A stretch of DNA of 64,000 nt. It comes from Macrostomum hystrix. Lineage: Eukaryota; Platyhelminthes; Macrostomidae. Shown piece by piece: positions 12,831 to 23,477 of this stretch. The first letter of the stretch is position 1, and every line of letters starts with the position of its first letter. The position numbers and the translations under genes are program-made. The stretch spans positions 22,134,001 through 22,198,000 of the forward strand of contig CATNEN010000038.1 in the NCBI GenBank assembly GCA_950097015.1, read 5' to 3'. The notes below the pieces were generated by a model. It ran no database searches, was not told the origin of the DNA, and saw only the letters and a list, made by a program, of their open reading frames with translations.

Positions 12831-13659
12831 GTATTAGCTTATTGAGAGGACCAGTGCAATTTGCATTTGGGGATTGCATGAATCCTGAAATTCTGCCCGT
12901 CCCTCCCCGGAGGGACGCTAAAGTTACTTATTTTACTAAACGAGGAATTAAAACTGAGACCAAGTTACGTATTTCAAGTAAAAATAAATATATTTGTTAT
13001 TCTTCTTACGAAACGTACTAATACGTAAGAAGTCATTAAATGTTAAATGTCGAAGGTTTGACAAAGGTCCATTGATAATAGCACAAATGGACTTAAAATG
13101 TGTAATTTTGTCACACAAAACTGGTGAAGTTTTAAAATGTATTTAGCTTTCAACTCGCCGCAGTTAATATACGGTAAAGAGAACTTTTTTTCACGATATA
13201 TAATCGGCAATTGTACGCAAACAGATGCATACTTTTTAGAGGAACATTTTGTCCTATAGCTTAGTCACAAGGCAGAAGCACTTAACACGCAAAGCATTAT
13301 TAATTAGGACTAGAATAGATCTAATAATTTATTACACTGTTACTCTAAAATCACGTGCTAATAAAACTTTTTGGCACAAAATTGTTCGTGAAAACGGGGC
13401 CTTCAAATTCTAATGGGCCAACAAAAGGTGAAACGTTCTTAGTGTGTTCTTAGAAACTCCTCAGGGAAATCCAATTAAGCGTTCAAGCGCATGGCAACCG
13501 TCATCCAATTCGATTTTGAAGGCAGATTTGAGTATATGAGTACACCCACATATGAGTACTGCAAGTAGTCACTGAATAATGATAATACAAACTGGCTAAA
13601 TGATTTTGTTCACGAACTGATAAATAAAACAGGAATCAACGAATCGGCATAGATAGTGT
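12831..13659. other. Intergenic between the array and the CREC gene
   Basis: Unique AT-rich sequence covering the 3' flank of the CREC gene. TTTATT near 13326 (AATAAA on the minus strand) could be its poly(A) signal. Nothing else seen. Confidence 0.35.
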
Positions 13660-16425
13660 TTACAGATCCTCTCTCAGGCCGATGTGGTCGCCATAGTTGG
13701 TAGCCGCTGAGCCAGCGAACAGTTCCAGATTGTCAACAATCTCCTTGCGGCTCAGAGAACCATCTTTATCGGCGTCAGCTTCAGCCAGGAGGTGATCGGC
13801 TTCGCTGTTGTACAGGTGGCCCTTCTCCTGGTCGTGGGCAAACATGTATGCCTCAAACTCTTTCTTGTCAAGGAATCCGTCCTTGTTCTTGTCCTTGACC
13901 TCGGTGAAGCTCTTCCTCTCGTCGGCCATCCAATCGGGCTCTTTCTCATTGCTGTCCTTGTCCGGATTCCACATGTCCTTGAGAAATTCCTCCATGGAAA
14001 CCTTGCCGTCACCGTTCTTGTCGGCGTACCCGATTGCTTCGTCGAGCTGTGAATTTAGTTTTTTAGGTTATGTAACCCAGACTAATATTGATAAAGCTTA
14101 CAATATTAATCCATGCTTGCTTGATCCCGTCTAACTTTGATCCCATTTAGAATTTGATCCCATCTTATTTTGATCCCATCTGAGATTGATCCTATCTTAG
14201 ATCCCATCTTAGAAATATTGATCCCATCCCATCCCAACGCCCCCTCCTGTTTGAAGAATCCCATCTAAGATTTGACCCATTAAGGACTTATCCCATCTTT
14301 GGCTGTAAATCACAGGTTATTCCTCTCTCAGACAGATCCCGTTCGGATTTATCCCCATAAATGTTAATTTCTTTGAGCTGCGAAAAAATCCTTTCATTAA
14401 CTTATCAACATGTCCGCCATCTCCCATAGCAACTCCATAGCAACTCCATAGCAACTCCATAGCAACTCCATAGCAACTCCATAGCAACTCCATAGCAACT
14501 GCATAGCAACTCCATAGCAACTCCGTAGCAACTCCATAGCAACTCCATAGCAACTCCATAGCAACTCCATAGCAACTCCATAGCAACTCCATAGCAACTC
14601 CGTAGCAACTCCATAGCAACGCACCAGCATTGACCGCATATGCGGGTACTCGTCCGGATAATAGAACTGGTGCAGCTCGGCCTTGCTCAGCTTTCCGTCC
14701 TTGTTGACATCGGCGGCTAGCCAGCGTCGACCATCGCGGACCAGATCGGCGATTAGCGACGCCTGCATCGACTTGGCCTCGTCGTTGTCGCTGGCCGGAG
14801 CTTCCGGCAAGCCCGCAACGCCGCCGGTCTTGACAATGTCAGCCGGATTGCTGTCCTTCAGCGCCTTGGTTGCAGCTTCAATATGCTTGGCGTCCAAATT
14901 AATTAGGGCCGTGTGCAATTTGCCAATAGCGTACTCAGACCAGGTGAGCAGCTCATTATCGGCTGTCTTGTTCAGCCTGCGCCAGTTCTCATCTACGTCG
15001 TGCATCTCATGATCGTGGGCAACACGCTGCATCCACGACACCAGCTCTGCCTTGCTGGCCTTGCCGTCCTGAAGGATGGAGAGAAATAATTTATTTTTAT
15101 GTAGGTCCTCATGCTTAACCCTCTCCTCTGATTCTTCAGGTGCTCATCCTTTACACTATCCTCTGATTCTTCAGGTGCTCATCCTTTACACTATCCCCTG
15201 ATTCTTCAGGTGCTCATCCTTTACACTATCCCCTGATTCTTCAGGTGCTCATCCTTTACACTATCCCCTGATTCTTCAGGTGCTCATCCTTTACACTATC
15301 CTCTGATTCTTCAGGTGCTCATCCTTTACACTATCCTCTGATTCTTCAGGTGCTCATCCTTTACACTATCCTCTGATTCTTCAGGTGCTCATCCTTTACA
15401 CTATCCTCTGATTCTTCAGGTGCTCATCCTTTACACTATCCTCTGATTCTTCAGGTGCTCATCCTTTACACTATCCCATGATTCTTCAGGTGCTCATCCT
15501 TTACACTATCCTCTGATTATTCAGGTGCTCATCCTTTACACTATCCTCTGATTCTTCAGGTGCTCATCCTTTATACTTTCCTCTGATTGTTCAGGTGCTC
15601 ATCCTTTACCCTATCCCCTGATTCTTCAGGTGCTCATCCTTTACTGCACTTTCCCCTTATTCTTCAGGTGCTCATCCTTTACTGCACTTTCCCCTTATTC
15701 TTCAGGTGCTCATCCTTTACTGCACTTTCCCCTTATTCTTCAGGTGCTCATCCTTTACTGCACTTTCCCCTTATTCTTCAGGTGCTCATCCTTTACCCTA
15801 TCCTCTGATTCTTCAGGTGCCTCAAAAGCACAGTGAAAGTGTACACTGTCTGCAAAAGTTAGGACAGATGTACACGCCTGTATGAGTGCGTGTGCCTGCA
15901 GGGCAGTATATGTGTGCGTGTGTGCTCAGGCGTCAGCGGAAGAATCGCCTCCTCGCTGTGGTACCAGCTGTGGTAGTTGAGGGTGGCGTCCTCCCTGTCC
16001 ATGGACTGAACAGCGGTACGCAGCTTTCAGCTCTAACAAGTGGACTACAAGGCCTAATTTTCCCCCACTATCTATAATTACTAATTCGCGTAAATTCACG
16101 CAAACCCGGAAAAAAATTAGTTTAACTACACACGCTACTTCTGCAACGGCACCTTATCGGCGTCAATCTTGGAGTCGAACAGTTCGCCCAGCTTCTGCCT
16201 CGCCTGCTCAGCCCGCAGACCTGAGAACTCCTGGGCGCCCTCCTTGCCAACGAACATCTCGTGATCGAAGTCCTTATCGTGATGCTGCTCATCGTCAGCT
16301 CTGCCGTCGCCGTCCTTGTCCGCAGCGTGGTGATCCATCTGCTGTTGCATCTTCAGCTGGGCTGCTGACGTGGCCATAGACAGTAGGACTGCCAACAGGC
16401 AAGCTTGGAAGATCATCGTTTGCAT
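13660..16425 (-). CDS. CREC-family ER calcium-binding protein (reticulocalbin/calumenin)
   Basis: Three exons, 16425-16153, 15068-14625 and 14046-13660, all phase 0, encode 367 residues. The Met at 16425 is chosen because MQTMIFQACLLAVLLSMATS is a good signal peptide; upstream codons look like 5' UTR. EF-hand loops follow: DADKDGKASKAEL (split exactly by intron 1), a degenerate NKTADNELLTWSEY, DVNKDGKLSKAEL, DKNGDGKVSMEEF, DKNKDGFLDKKEF and DADKDGSLSRKEI. Around them are the CREC hallmarks YYPDEYPHMRSML, EPDWMADER and LFAGSAATNYGDH. The C-terminal REDL is a HDEL-like ER retention signal. CREC proteins bind Ca2+ at low affinity in the secretory pathway and assist folding. It is about 40-50 residues longer than vertebrate members because of an insert (LDAKHIEAATKAL to SDNDEAK) between EF2 and EF3. 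Whether it is closer to RCN or CALU cannot be decided. Confidence 0.9.
14118..14310 (-). repeat. Decayed TTGATCCCATCT array in CREC intron 2
   Basis: Eight or nine diverged units built on TTTGATCCCATCT. They look like an old array beside the clean 11-bp array of the same intron. Confidence 0.55.
14418..14620 (-). repeat. 11-bp array at the 5' end of CREC intron 2
   Basis: About 18 units of CCATAGCAACT. On the gene strand the intron begins GTGCGTTGCTATGGAGTTGC, so the array starts inside the first ten intron bases. The exon reading frame stays open through the array (repeated CYGVAMELLWS). Confidence 0.95.
15110..15820 (-). repeat. 35-bp array in CREC intron 1
   Basis: About 20 units containing GATTCTTCAGGTGCTCATCC, then TTTACACTATCCTCT. 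The units nearest the intron's 5' side are a variant with TTTACTGCACTTTCCCCTTA. The intron is 15069-16152; the rest of it is unique sequence. Confidence 0.95.
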
Positions 16426-17158
16426 CGTGGTGAACTTTGAATTACTGTCAACCAACTGAGTCAGGTAGCTGTGCCTCTGCCTACTGTGGTCAGTGAGCGC
16501 GAGTGTATTTAATGTCTCAGCTTTCAGTAATGCCACGTGTAACACTGACACGCCTCACAGGTTTTTACCTCTCTTTACTTTCCTATATTTGCTTCAAGCC
16601 AAGCAATTCTCAGCTAGGAACACGTGCACCCCTCCTTTCCCCTAGAAATTCATTGTCTCCGTTTGCCAGCTGCTCTCACTCAGCGGCAGCAGAAATTTTC
16701 TTTCTATTTCTTTCTTATTTTTGTCAAAATAAAATAATGGCTTCATTTTATAGTGTCTCTCGATTCACAGAAAGATCTATACGTGTAGAGCTATAAGAGG
16801 GAAAGAATATTAAATTGTTAAATACAATGGCTACTAAAAATATATTATTTTACATGCGGGCGGCCACTCGAATCTGTATCGAGTTTGAAACTAATTAAAA
16901 CTTCGAAATATTAGCTTATTATACAGCTTTTATTGTGCGGTCTAAAAAATAGTAGTAATTATTGCTTTTTAATTCTGTTTTAACGAAACAGTTTTATAGA
17001 ATTTTAATAACTGCATCTTTTAGTCTAATTGTTATTCCGATTTTTTTAAATCGATTGCAAATATTACTAATTTATTGACCTTTCTCCATTCTGTACGGTT
17101 TCTGCGAAACCAGTCTTTAATCAAATTCTAGACCATTATTATTCTTAATTCTACCGGA
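16426..17158. other. CREC 5' flank and intergenic sequence
   Basis: The minus strand has a TATA-like ATTAAATAC about 85 bp upstream of the CREC start codon (near 16507-16515). It is a plausible but unproven promoter element. The rest is AT-rich with nothing recognised. Confidence 0.35.
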
Positions 17159-17530
17159 ATTGTGGGATTACGGGTTGTGGGATTGTGGATTGTGGGATTG
17201 TTGATTGTGGGATTGTAGATTGTGGATTATGGGATTGTGGATTTTGGGATTGCCGATTGCGGATTTTGGGATTAGGGATTGTGGCATGGTGGATTGTGGG
17301 ATTGTGGATTGTGGGATTCTGGATTTTGGTATTCTGGATTTTGGGATTGTGGATTGTGGATTGAGAATTGTAGGATTGTGGATTGTGATAGTTTGGGAAT
17401 GTGGATTGTGGGATTAGGGATTTTAGATTGCATATTGTGGGATTGTGGATTTTGGGATTGCAAATTGTGGGATTGAGGATTGTGAGACTCTGTGATTCAG
17501 GATTGTGTATTGTGCATTGTGGGATTCTAG
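17159..17530. repeat. GGATTGTG-type short-unit array
   Basis: Irregular repeats of GGATTGTG and GGATTTTG in 8-, 15- and 16-bp spacings. Intergenic. Confidence 0.85.
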
Positions 17531-18280
17531 TTTATTGGACTCCAGATGATAGGATTTGCTAAGAGATTTCTCATTTCAGCAAGACCTTAGTCAGTACTCA
17601 GAGCAGGCATCTGAGTTGCTATAGTAACAGTTTCAGATTTGCATCAGCGGTCCAAGTTCCCAAACACAGTAATCCTTTCCCCAAACTCAAGGTGTGGGAT
17701 TATGTCCGAGAGAAGAAGACTATAATAACCTCGGCAGATTGAATTGTTGGCAAGGAATCTCAGGATTAATAAAGTTTTTTGGGAGATGCGAAAAAAGTAC
17801 TTCTCACAATGCGCTCAGAAACTAGGGAAACTTCTAAGAAACACGAAAGACATTTTATAATCTAGAAGAAAACAATTTCCAAAGTGAGTTTTTCATTGAA
17901 TACGGCAAAATAGTTTAGTTTTTTTTGGTACAATTTGATAGCCTAGCTCTATATGGACAGTTGATCTGGACCTGTCCGTGGACAATTTTTTTCGGATGGC
18001 TAAATTAGCATTCTTGGGTGTCAAAGAATCCGACAGTTAATTGCATCTATGCAGGAGTGACGTTAGGGTGTCTTGTGTACCACGAAATTTGATTCACTGA
18101 TTTACTGAGGTGACGAGATAACAAATCGTTTAACAAGCAGTCATTATTGATTTTGTGAGGGTTGGTTGAATCGGATACTGGAATACTAATCCCATTGTCG
18201 GAATCTCGATTTTGGAATTCTGTATTGTCATGTTTTAATGTCAGGATGAAAATATTCTAGATTTTAGCATCACATAGATA
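17531..18280. other. Intergenic, nothing recognised
   Basis: Unique AT-rich sequence without a convincing ORF, RNA gene or mobile element. Confidence 0.4.
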
Positions 18281-18281
18281 T

Positions 18282-18812
18282 ATTTGTGGGTTTCAAGATT
18301 ATGGGATTCTAGATTGAGGGATTCTAGATTGTGGGATTCTAGATTGAGGGATTCTAGATTGTGGGATTCTAGATTGAGGGATTCTAGATTGAGGGATTCT
18401 AGATTGTGGGATTCTAGATTGTGGGATTCTAGATTGTGGGATTATAGATTGAGGGATTCTAGATTGAGGGATTCTAAATTGAGGGATTCTAGATTGTGGG
18501 ATTCTAGATTGTGGGATTCTAGATTGTGGGTTTCAAGATTGTGGGATTCTAGATTGAGGGATTATAGATTGAGGGATTCTAGATTGATGGATTCTAGATT
18601 GTGGGATTCTAGATTGTGGGATTCTAGATTGTGGGATTATAGATTGAGGGATTCTAGATTGAGGGATTCTAAATTGAGGGATTCTAGATTGTGGGATTCT
18701 AGATTGTGGGATTCTAGATTGTGGGATTCTAGATTGTGGGATTCTTGATTGAGGGATTCTAGATTGAGGGATTCTAGATTGAGGGATTCTAGATTGTGGG
18801 ATTCTTGATTTT
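18282..18812. repeat. 15-bp intergenic array
   Basis: About 35 units of GGGATTCTAGATTGA or ...TTGTG. Its core TGGGATTCTAG also occurs in the TMX3 intron-1 array at 48-49 kb. Confidence 0.95.
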
Positions 18813-18845
18813 AATAATTATATTATAATCATATAATTGATTACA

Positions 18846-19112
18846 CCTGCCCCAATTGGGCTAGATGTACAGCCGACAGCTGTCGCATCTGAAGGCTGCG
18901 TACAGCTGTTCAGTCCACGGACTGGGGGGACGCCACGCCCACCCTCAATTATCCCAGCTGATGCTGGTACCCATTTAACAGCTGGGTGAACTGAAGCAAT
19001 GCAGAGTTAAGTGTCTTGCTAAATGACATAAATTTTTCCAGTGGAGTCAGGAATCGAACCCCCGACCTTCAAGTCGTGAGTCCGACGCTCTAACCACTAT
19101 GCTACAACCTCC
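18846..19112 (-). mobile_element. tRNA-derived SINE, copy A
   Basis: Read on the minus strand, its head has a pol III A-box-like TAGCATAGTGGTTAGAGCGT and a B box GGTTCGATTCC. A body follows with CTCTGCATTGCTTCAGTTCA, then CCCAGCTGTTAAATGGGTAC, and an inner block shared with the remnant at 9.9 kb. The body is shared with copies at 27.6 kb and 57.7 kb. No family name is assigned. Confidence 0.8.
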
Positions 19113-19570
19113 AAGTGACACAATAGATTGTGTTAATTTAAATAGTGGAATTCTGAATTGGGGATTATTCGTTTTTTTGGATTGTCATAATAAAAATTAA
19201 TCGTATGTTCTGTTGAGTAAATGTTTAGTAATTGTGTCGTATTAAGATTATTATCCTCGATTTGTTGGTAAGTTATGTAAGTTATTAGCGCATCAAATTC
19301 TAGAGTGTAAAATTAGTAAAATTTGAAAATTTTAAAACTTTATTAGTAAAATTTAGTTTACTTTTTTGTCGAAGTCAAAGATAAAGTCAACGTGTTTGGC
19401 ATCATCCATACACCAATACAGCTAGATGCTGTGATACAGATATTTATTAAATACAGATATGGGAAGAGACGAAAATCGAAAGAAAAACCAACACAGTTTA
19501 TGTCCGTGAGTTCACTCAAACTGGAAATTCATCCCGTGTATTGTTACTCAATTCAAAGGAATATCTAGAT
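19113..19570. other. Intergenic, nothing recognised
   Basis: Unique AT-rich sequence between the SINE and the next array. Confidence 0.4.
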
Positions 19571-19571
19571 A

Positions 19572-20110
19572 GTGAGTGCGGGAGTGCCAAGAATTTCACA
19601 TGGAGTGCCAAGAATTTCACATGGAGTGCCAAGAATTTCACATGGAGTGCCAAGAATTTCAGATGGAGTGCCAAGAATTTCACATGGAGTGCCAAGAATT
19701 TCACATGGAGTGACAATAGTTGAAAACGGAGTGAAAATAGTTGAAGGCGGAGTGACACGAATTAAAGGTGGAGTGACAAGACTTTAAGATGGAATGACAA
19801 GAATTGAATGTGAGTGACAAGAATTAAGGATGGAGTGACACGAATTAAAGGTGGAGTGACAAGACTTTAAGATGGAATGACAAGAATTGAATGTGAGTGA
19901 CAAGAATTAAGGATGGAGTGACACGAATTAAAGGTGGAGTGACAAGACTTTAAGATGGAATGACAAGAATTGAATGTGAGTGACAAGAATTAAAGATGGA
20001 TTGACACGAATTAAAGTTGGAGTGACAAGAATTTCAGATGGAATGGCAACAATTGAAGGTGAGTTACAGCAGTTGAAAGAGTGACAAAAATTTACGATAG
20101 AGTGACTAGA
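19572..20110. repeat. 21-bp array grading into a composite array
   Basis: It starts as seven units of AGTGCCAAGAATTTCACATG plus G. It then changes into related units built on GAGTGACAAGAATTAAAGG, arranged in a composite repeat of about 83 bp (19753, 19838, 19918). Decayed units run on to about 20300. Confidence 0.9.
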
Positions 20111-20399
20111 ATTTTAGATAGAGTTACAAGAATTAAGGGATATTTACAAGAATTAAGAGCGAAACAATAGAGGTTAGTGACTAGATTTAAACGGGTTACT
20201 AGAATAGAGAGTATTTTTAAAAAATGTAAAATAGAAATGTAAAAATTGTGTCAGTGATCACAGTTGGTGAGTAGGAAAGTGACGAGAATGGAGATAGATT
20301 GAGTAGAACAGAACATACTCTAATATTTCCTTTTAAATTTCTGCATTATTGTGTAGCATTCTCACAATCTAGACATTAAGCCCTGTAATCCAGCAGTTC

Positions 20400-20576
20400 A
20401 CGATGCCATCTGATTGGCCAGTTTCACAGTCAACCAATCAGAGTGGGCTCCACAGGCTCCCAAATAGGATGTAAGGATGGGGTCTATTGACTCCATCTAC
20501 GCGCCTACCCGGACATTATTACTCCTAAACTACAAAGCAAATTAAGCAGCAAATCTTTCACAGTTCCCCATACAAG
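20400..20576 (+). promoter_or_regulatory. Likely neuropeptide promoter region with CCAAT boxes
   Basis: ATTGG (about 20412) and CCAAT (about 20436) lie 140-165 bp upstream of the start codon, in the only array-free, less AT-rich stretch before the gene. No clear TATA box. Inferred from position and motif only. Confidence 0.35.
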
Positions 20577-20924
20577 ATGACAAAAATCAACTCAATCCTC
20601 ACCCTGGCTCTGACAGTCGGCCTACTCACTGTACTCAGCCAGCAGGCCGATACGGCGCCAGTCACTCAGCAGAAGTCGCTCAAGAAGCCGGAGCTTGAGG
20701 AGGTCACGGAGCCCGCCGGCAAGCAGTATCCGGGTCTAGACCTCAGTCCTGCCCAGTTAGATTTCCTAGCCGAAGCTCTGCAAGAGATGGCCTCCAGCCC
20801 GGAGGCGGAGCTGCCGCAGCTTCACGGCCAGGTGCCGAGAGATGACAAGCGCGAGTTCTACCCGCTGCGTGGAAAGAAGAGCAGCAGCAGCAGCAACAGA
20901 ATCTTTCACCCCCTGAGGGGCTGA
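20577..20924 (+). CDS. Prepro-neuropeptide with two xFxPLRG (PLR-amide) peptides
   Basis: Single exon, 115 residues. Residues 1 to about 26 form a signal peptide (MTKINSILTLALTVGLLTVL then SQQADTA). A spacer follows with an acidic, helix-like stretch (LDLSPAQLDFLAEALQEM). Two related peptides sit at the C-terminus. EFYPLRG (93-99) is framed by KR and KK. IFHPLRG (109-115) follows a single Arg and ends the protein. In each case the terminal Gly would serve as amide donor, giving EFYPLR-amide and IFHPLR-amide. Between them is a Ser-rich linker. The layout is that of a secreted neuropeptide precursor cut by prohormone convertases. I do not recognise the family: the motif resembles but does not equal the FxPRL-amide of pyrokinins. 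This is the only gene here on the plus strand, and it has no intron in the coding part. Confidence 0.8.
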   Translation: MTKINSILTLALTVGLLTVLSQQADTAPVTQQKSLKKPELEEVTEPAGKQYPGLDLSPAQLDFLAEALQEMASSPEAELPQLHGQVPRDDKREFYPLRGKKSSSSSNRIFHPLRG

Positions 20925-20967
20925 ATTAAAGACTTTGTTGATCACTCTTCTATCGCTCTGTATCACT

Positions 20968-20973
20968 AATAAA
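20968..20973 (+). terminator. Poly(A) signal of the neuropeptide gene
   Basis: AATAAA 44 nt after the stop codon, with a T-rich stretch downstream. Confidence 0.6.
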
Positions 20974-20974
20974 A

Positions 20975-21359
20975 CACTATCAATTGTTGTCTTCTTTCTC
21001 GATAATGAAATTAACAAATAAAATTGAGATCATTTTGAGAAAGTTTCAATTGGCCACTGACCTTGCGATGACGGAGGGCCCAAACTCGTTTGCCTGAGTT
21101 CAAAGCTTCAGCAAAGGTGATGATGACGGCGCAGTCTCCTTTCAAGCTCTCTTTTTGAGTTCGTTTGTTCCGCCTCAGTGTAAAATCCTCTTTTTTGTTA
21201 GACCTCACAAAGCACAGACAGGTAGAATTTTACGTTGAGTTCCTTTGCCGCTTCCACTGAAAAACACGAGCAAAAGGCAGTGGACAAAGTAAATAGACGA
21301 AATAACAAATTATGAAAATGTTCCTCCGATATATAGGACACACTGAAATCAGTAGGTAC

Positions 21360-21360
<1 letters not shown>
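20975..21360. other. Intergenic with an unassigned open stretch
   Basis: The minus strand at about 21060-21210 is open for some 50 codons with a coding-like composition (GDCAVIITFAEALNSGKRVW) and ends at a possible donor, AAG-GTCAGT. It could be an isolated exon or a decayed gene piece. No family is recognised and no partner exon is found. Confidence 0.25.
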
Positions 21361-21362
<2 letters not shown>

Positions 21363-21417
<55 letters not shown>

Positions 21418-21965
21418 CTGTCTCTCTGCCTCTCTGTCTCTCTGCCTCTCTGTCTCTCTGTCTTTCTGTCTCTCAGTCTCTCTGTCTCTCTGTCTCTCTG
21501 CCTCTCTGTCTCTCTGTCTCTCTGTCTCTCTGTCTCTCTGTCTCTCTGCCTCTCTGTCTCTCTGTCTCTCTGTCTCTCTGTCTCTCTGTCTCTGCCTCTC
21601 TGTCTCTCTGTCTCTCTGTCTCTCTGTCTCTCTGTCTCTCTGTCTCTCTGTCTCTCTTTCTCTCTGTCTCTCTGTCTCTCTGTCTCTCTGTCTCTCTGTC
21701 TCTCTGCCTCTCTGTCTCTCTGTCTCTCTGTCTCTCTGTCTCTCTGTCTCTCTGTCTCTCTGCCTCTCTGTCTCTCTGTCTCTCTGTCTCTCTGTCTCTC
21801 TGTCTCTGCCTCTCTGTCTCTCTGTCTCTCTGTCTCTCTGTCTCTCTGTCTCTCTGTCTCTCTGTCTCTCTTTCTCTCTGTCTCTCTGTCTCTCTGTCTC
21901 TCTGTCTCTCTGCCTCTCTGTCTCTCTGCCTCTCTGTCTCTCTGTCTCTCTGTCTCTCTGCCTCT
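21363..21965. repeat. (GATA)n followed by (TCTCTCTG)n microsatellite
   Basis: Thirteen GATA units, then about 550 bp of CTCTGTCT octamers with regularly recurring CTGCCTCT variants and occasional TTTCTCTC. The open frame across it is an artefact of composition. Confidence 0.97.
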
Positions 21966-22480
21966 TTCATCCCAAAAATGCGTGCGTATAATTCGACACC
22001 TTCTGTTCCGGTTTATTTTGTCACATTGTTACTGAGAGTGAGGAAACGAAATAGTTCAGTAGCCAATAGTGGAACAAAGAGATGATAAGCCTAACAACTC
22101 AAAGGACCAGTCTGTTGTAATATTCCTTCTATGTCATTCGTATAGCGGTAAAAAAGCTTGCTTGCTAACTGAATTCAACTGAAACTCTCAAAGGGAACTG
22201 ATAAGAGTTGACAGGCTACTCTCTGTGCGGTCGGTGCCAAAAAAACTATTTTGCTTTGCTTTTAGCTGAGTCAAAAAGACTTACAAGCTAAAATAATGTA
22301 GCTTGTATTATGTAATGCGCCAATATTCATTTTCACGCTATATAACGGACTGTGCGAGTACTACCATAATATTTACTAAGCAATCTTTAAAGTCTTCAAA
22401 TAATGGGCTTCTTTGAAGTTAATAAATTCCACGAAATCCCATAATATATAAAATCCGAAATATATACCGAAAAATCCCAA
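21966..22480. other. Intergenic, nothing recognised
   Basis: Unique AT-rich sequence without a supportable feature. Confidence 0.4.
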
Positions 22481-22483
22481 TCT

Positions 22484-22985
22484 TGCAGGAAATCACAATA
22501 TTTCGGGAAATCACGCATTTTAGGAAATCCCCACATTCTAGGAAATCCCTATATCCCAGGCAATCCCTATATTCCAGGAAATCCCCATATTCCAGGATAT
22601 CCCCATATTTTAGGAAATCTCTATATTCGAGGAAATCCCATATATTCCAGGAAATCTCAATATTCCAGGAAACCCCCACATTCCAGGAAATCCTCATATT
22701 CCAGGATAAACCCATATTCCTGGAAATCTCTATATTCCAGGAAATCCCAATATTCCAGGAAATCACCACATTTCATGAAATCCCGTATTTTAGGAAATCC
22801 GCATAATCCAGGAAATCTCCATATTTCAAGAAATCCCCATATTACAGGAAATCCTCATATTCCAGGATATCCCCATATTCTAGGAAATCCCTGTATTCTA
22901 AGAAATCCCCATATTCTAGGAAATCCCTGTATTCCAAGAAAAATTTCCATGTTTTCCATGTTCCCGAAAAATCTAAATATTTTAA
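22484..22985. repeat. 18-bp intergenic array
   Basis: About 27 degenerate units of CCATATTCCAGGAAATCC, decaying at both ends. Confidence 0.9.
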
Positions 22986-23475
22986 GATATCCCCAAATTT
23001 GCCATACCACCGATACCACGAAATCTATAAATTTTTATCATAAGAGCCAAATTCAGTTATTTTCATTTTCATTCAATTTTTCTGAGCATTATATTTGTTC
23101 TCCATTTTATACTACTTAAAGTAAAAAACTCAGTGCACAGAGCCGCGTTAATTTGATTTGTTGCTAGGACTATGCTACATTAAAAAATCTGTTTCACCCG
23201 GGGGAAAACTTTTATGAAAAGTACTTTTACTAAAACTTGGATAACCAAAATTTTGGGATCAGAAAGGTTCGCCTTCACTGATACGGCATCAGGTGAGATT
23301 TATTAATAGAATGGTTCCTCTCAGAATATAGTGAGCCTTGCAACCGGCATTGCATATTAATATGTTTATGGTGTAGCATTTTGTTAATTAAAAACAATGT
23401 CACGTTCTTTCGGCCTGTAAATTAATGTGCGTGTGTATTTTAAGTCTATTACCATTTGGAATTTATCGAATAACC
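22986..23475. other. Intergenic, nothing recognised
   Basis: Unique AT-rich sequence. Confidence 0.4.
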
Positions 23476-23477
23476 CT

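Noticed and set aside
11396-13021. 541-codon and other long open frames across the 25-bp array
   Set aside because: All three plus frames and several minus frames are open because the unit lacks stops; the peptides are just the translated repeat with no family or codon signal.
21011-21208. Possible gene on the minus strand with GDCAVIITFAEALNSGKRVW
   Set aside because: Coding-like for about 50 codons with a possible donor, but there is no partner exon or recognised family; kept only as a remark in the intergenic entry.
21473-21970. Arg/Glu-rich 165-codon frame
   Set aside because: Translation of the (TCTCTCTG)n microsatellite.
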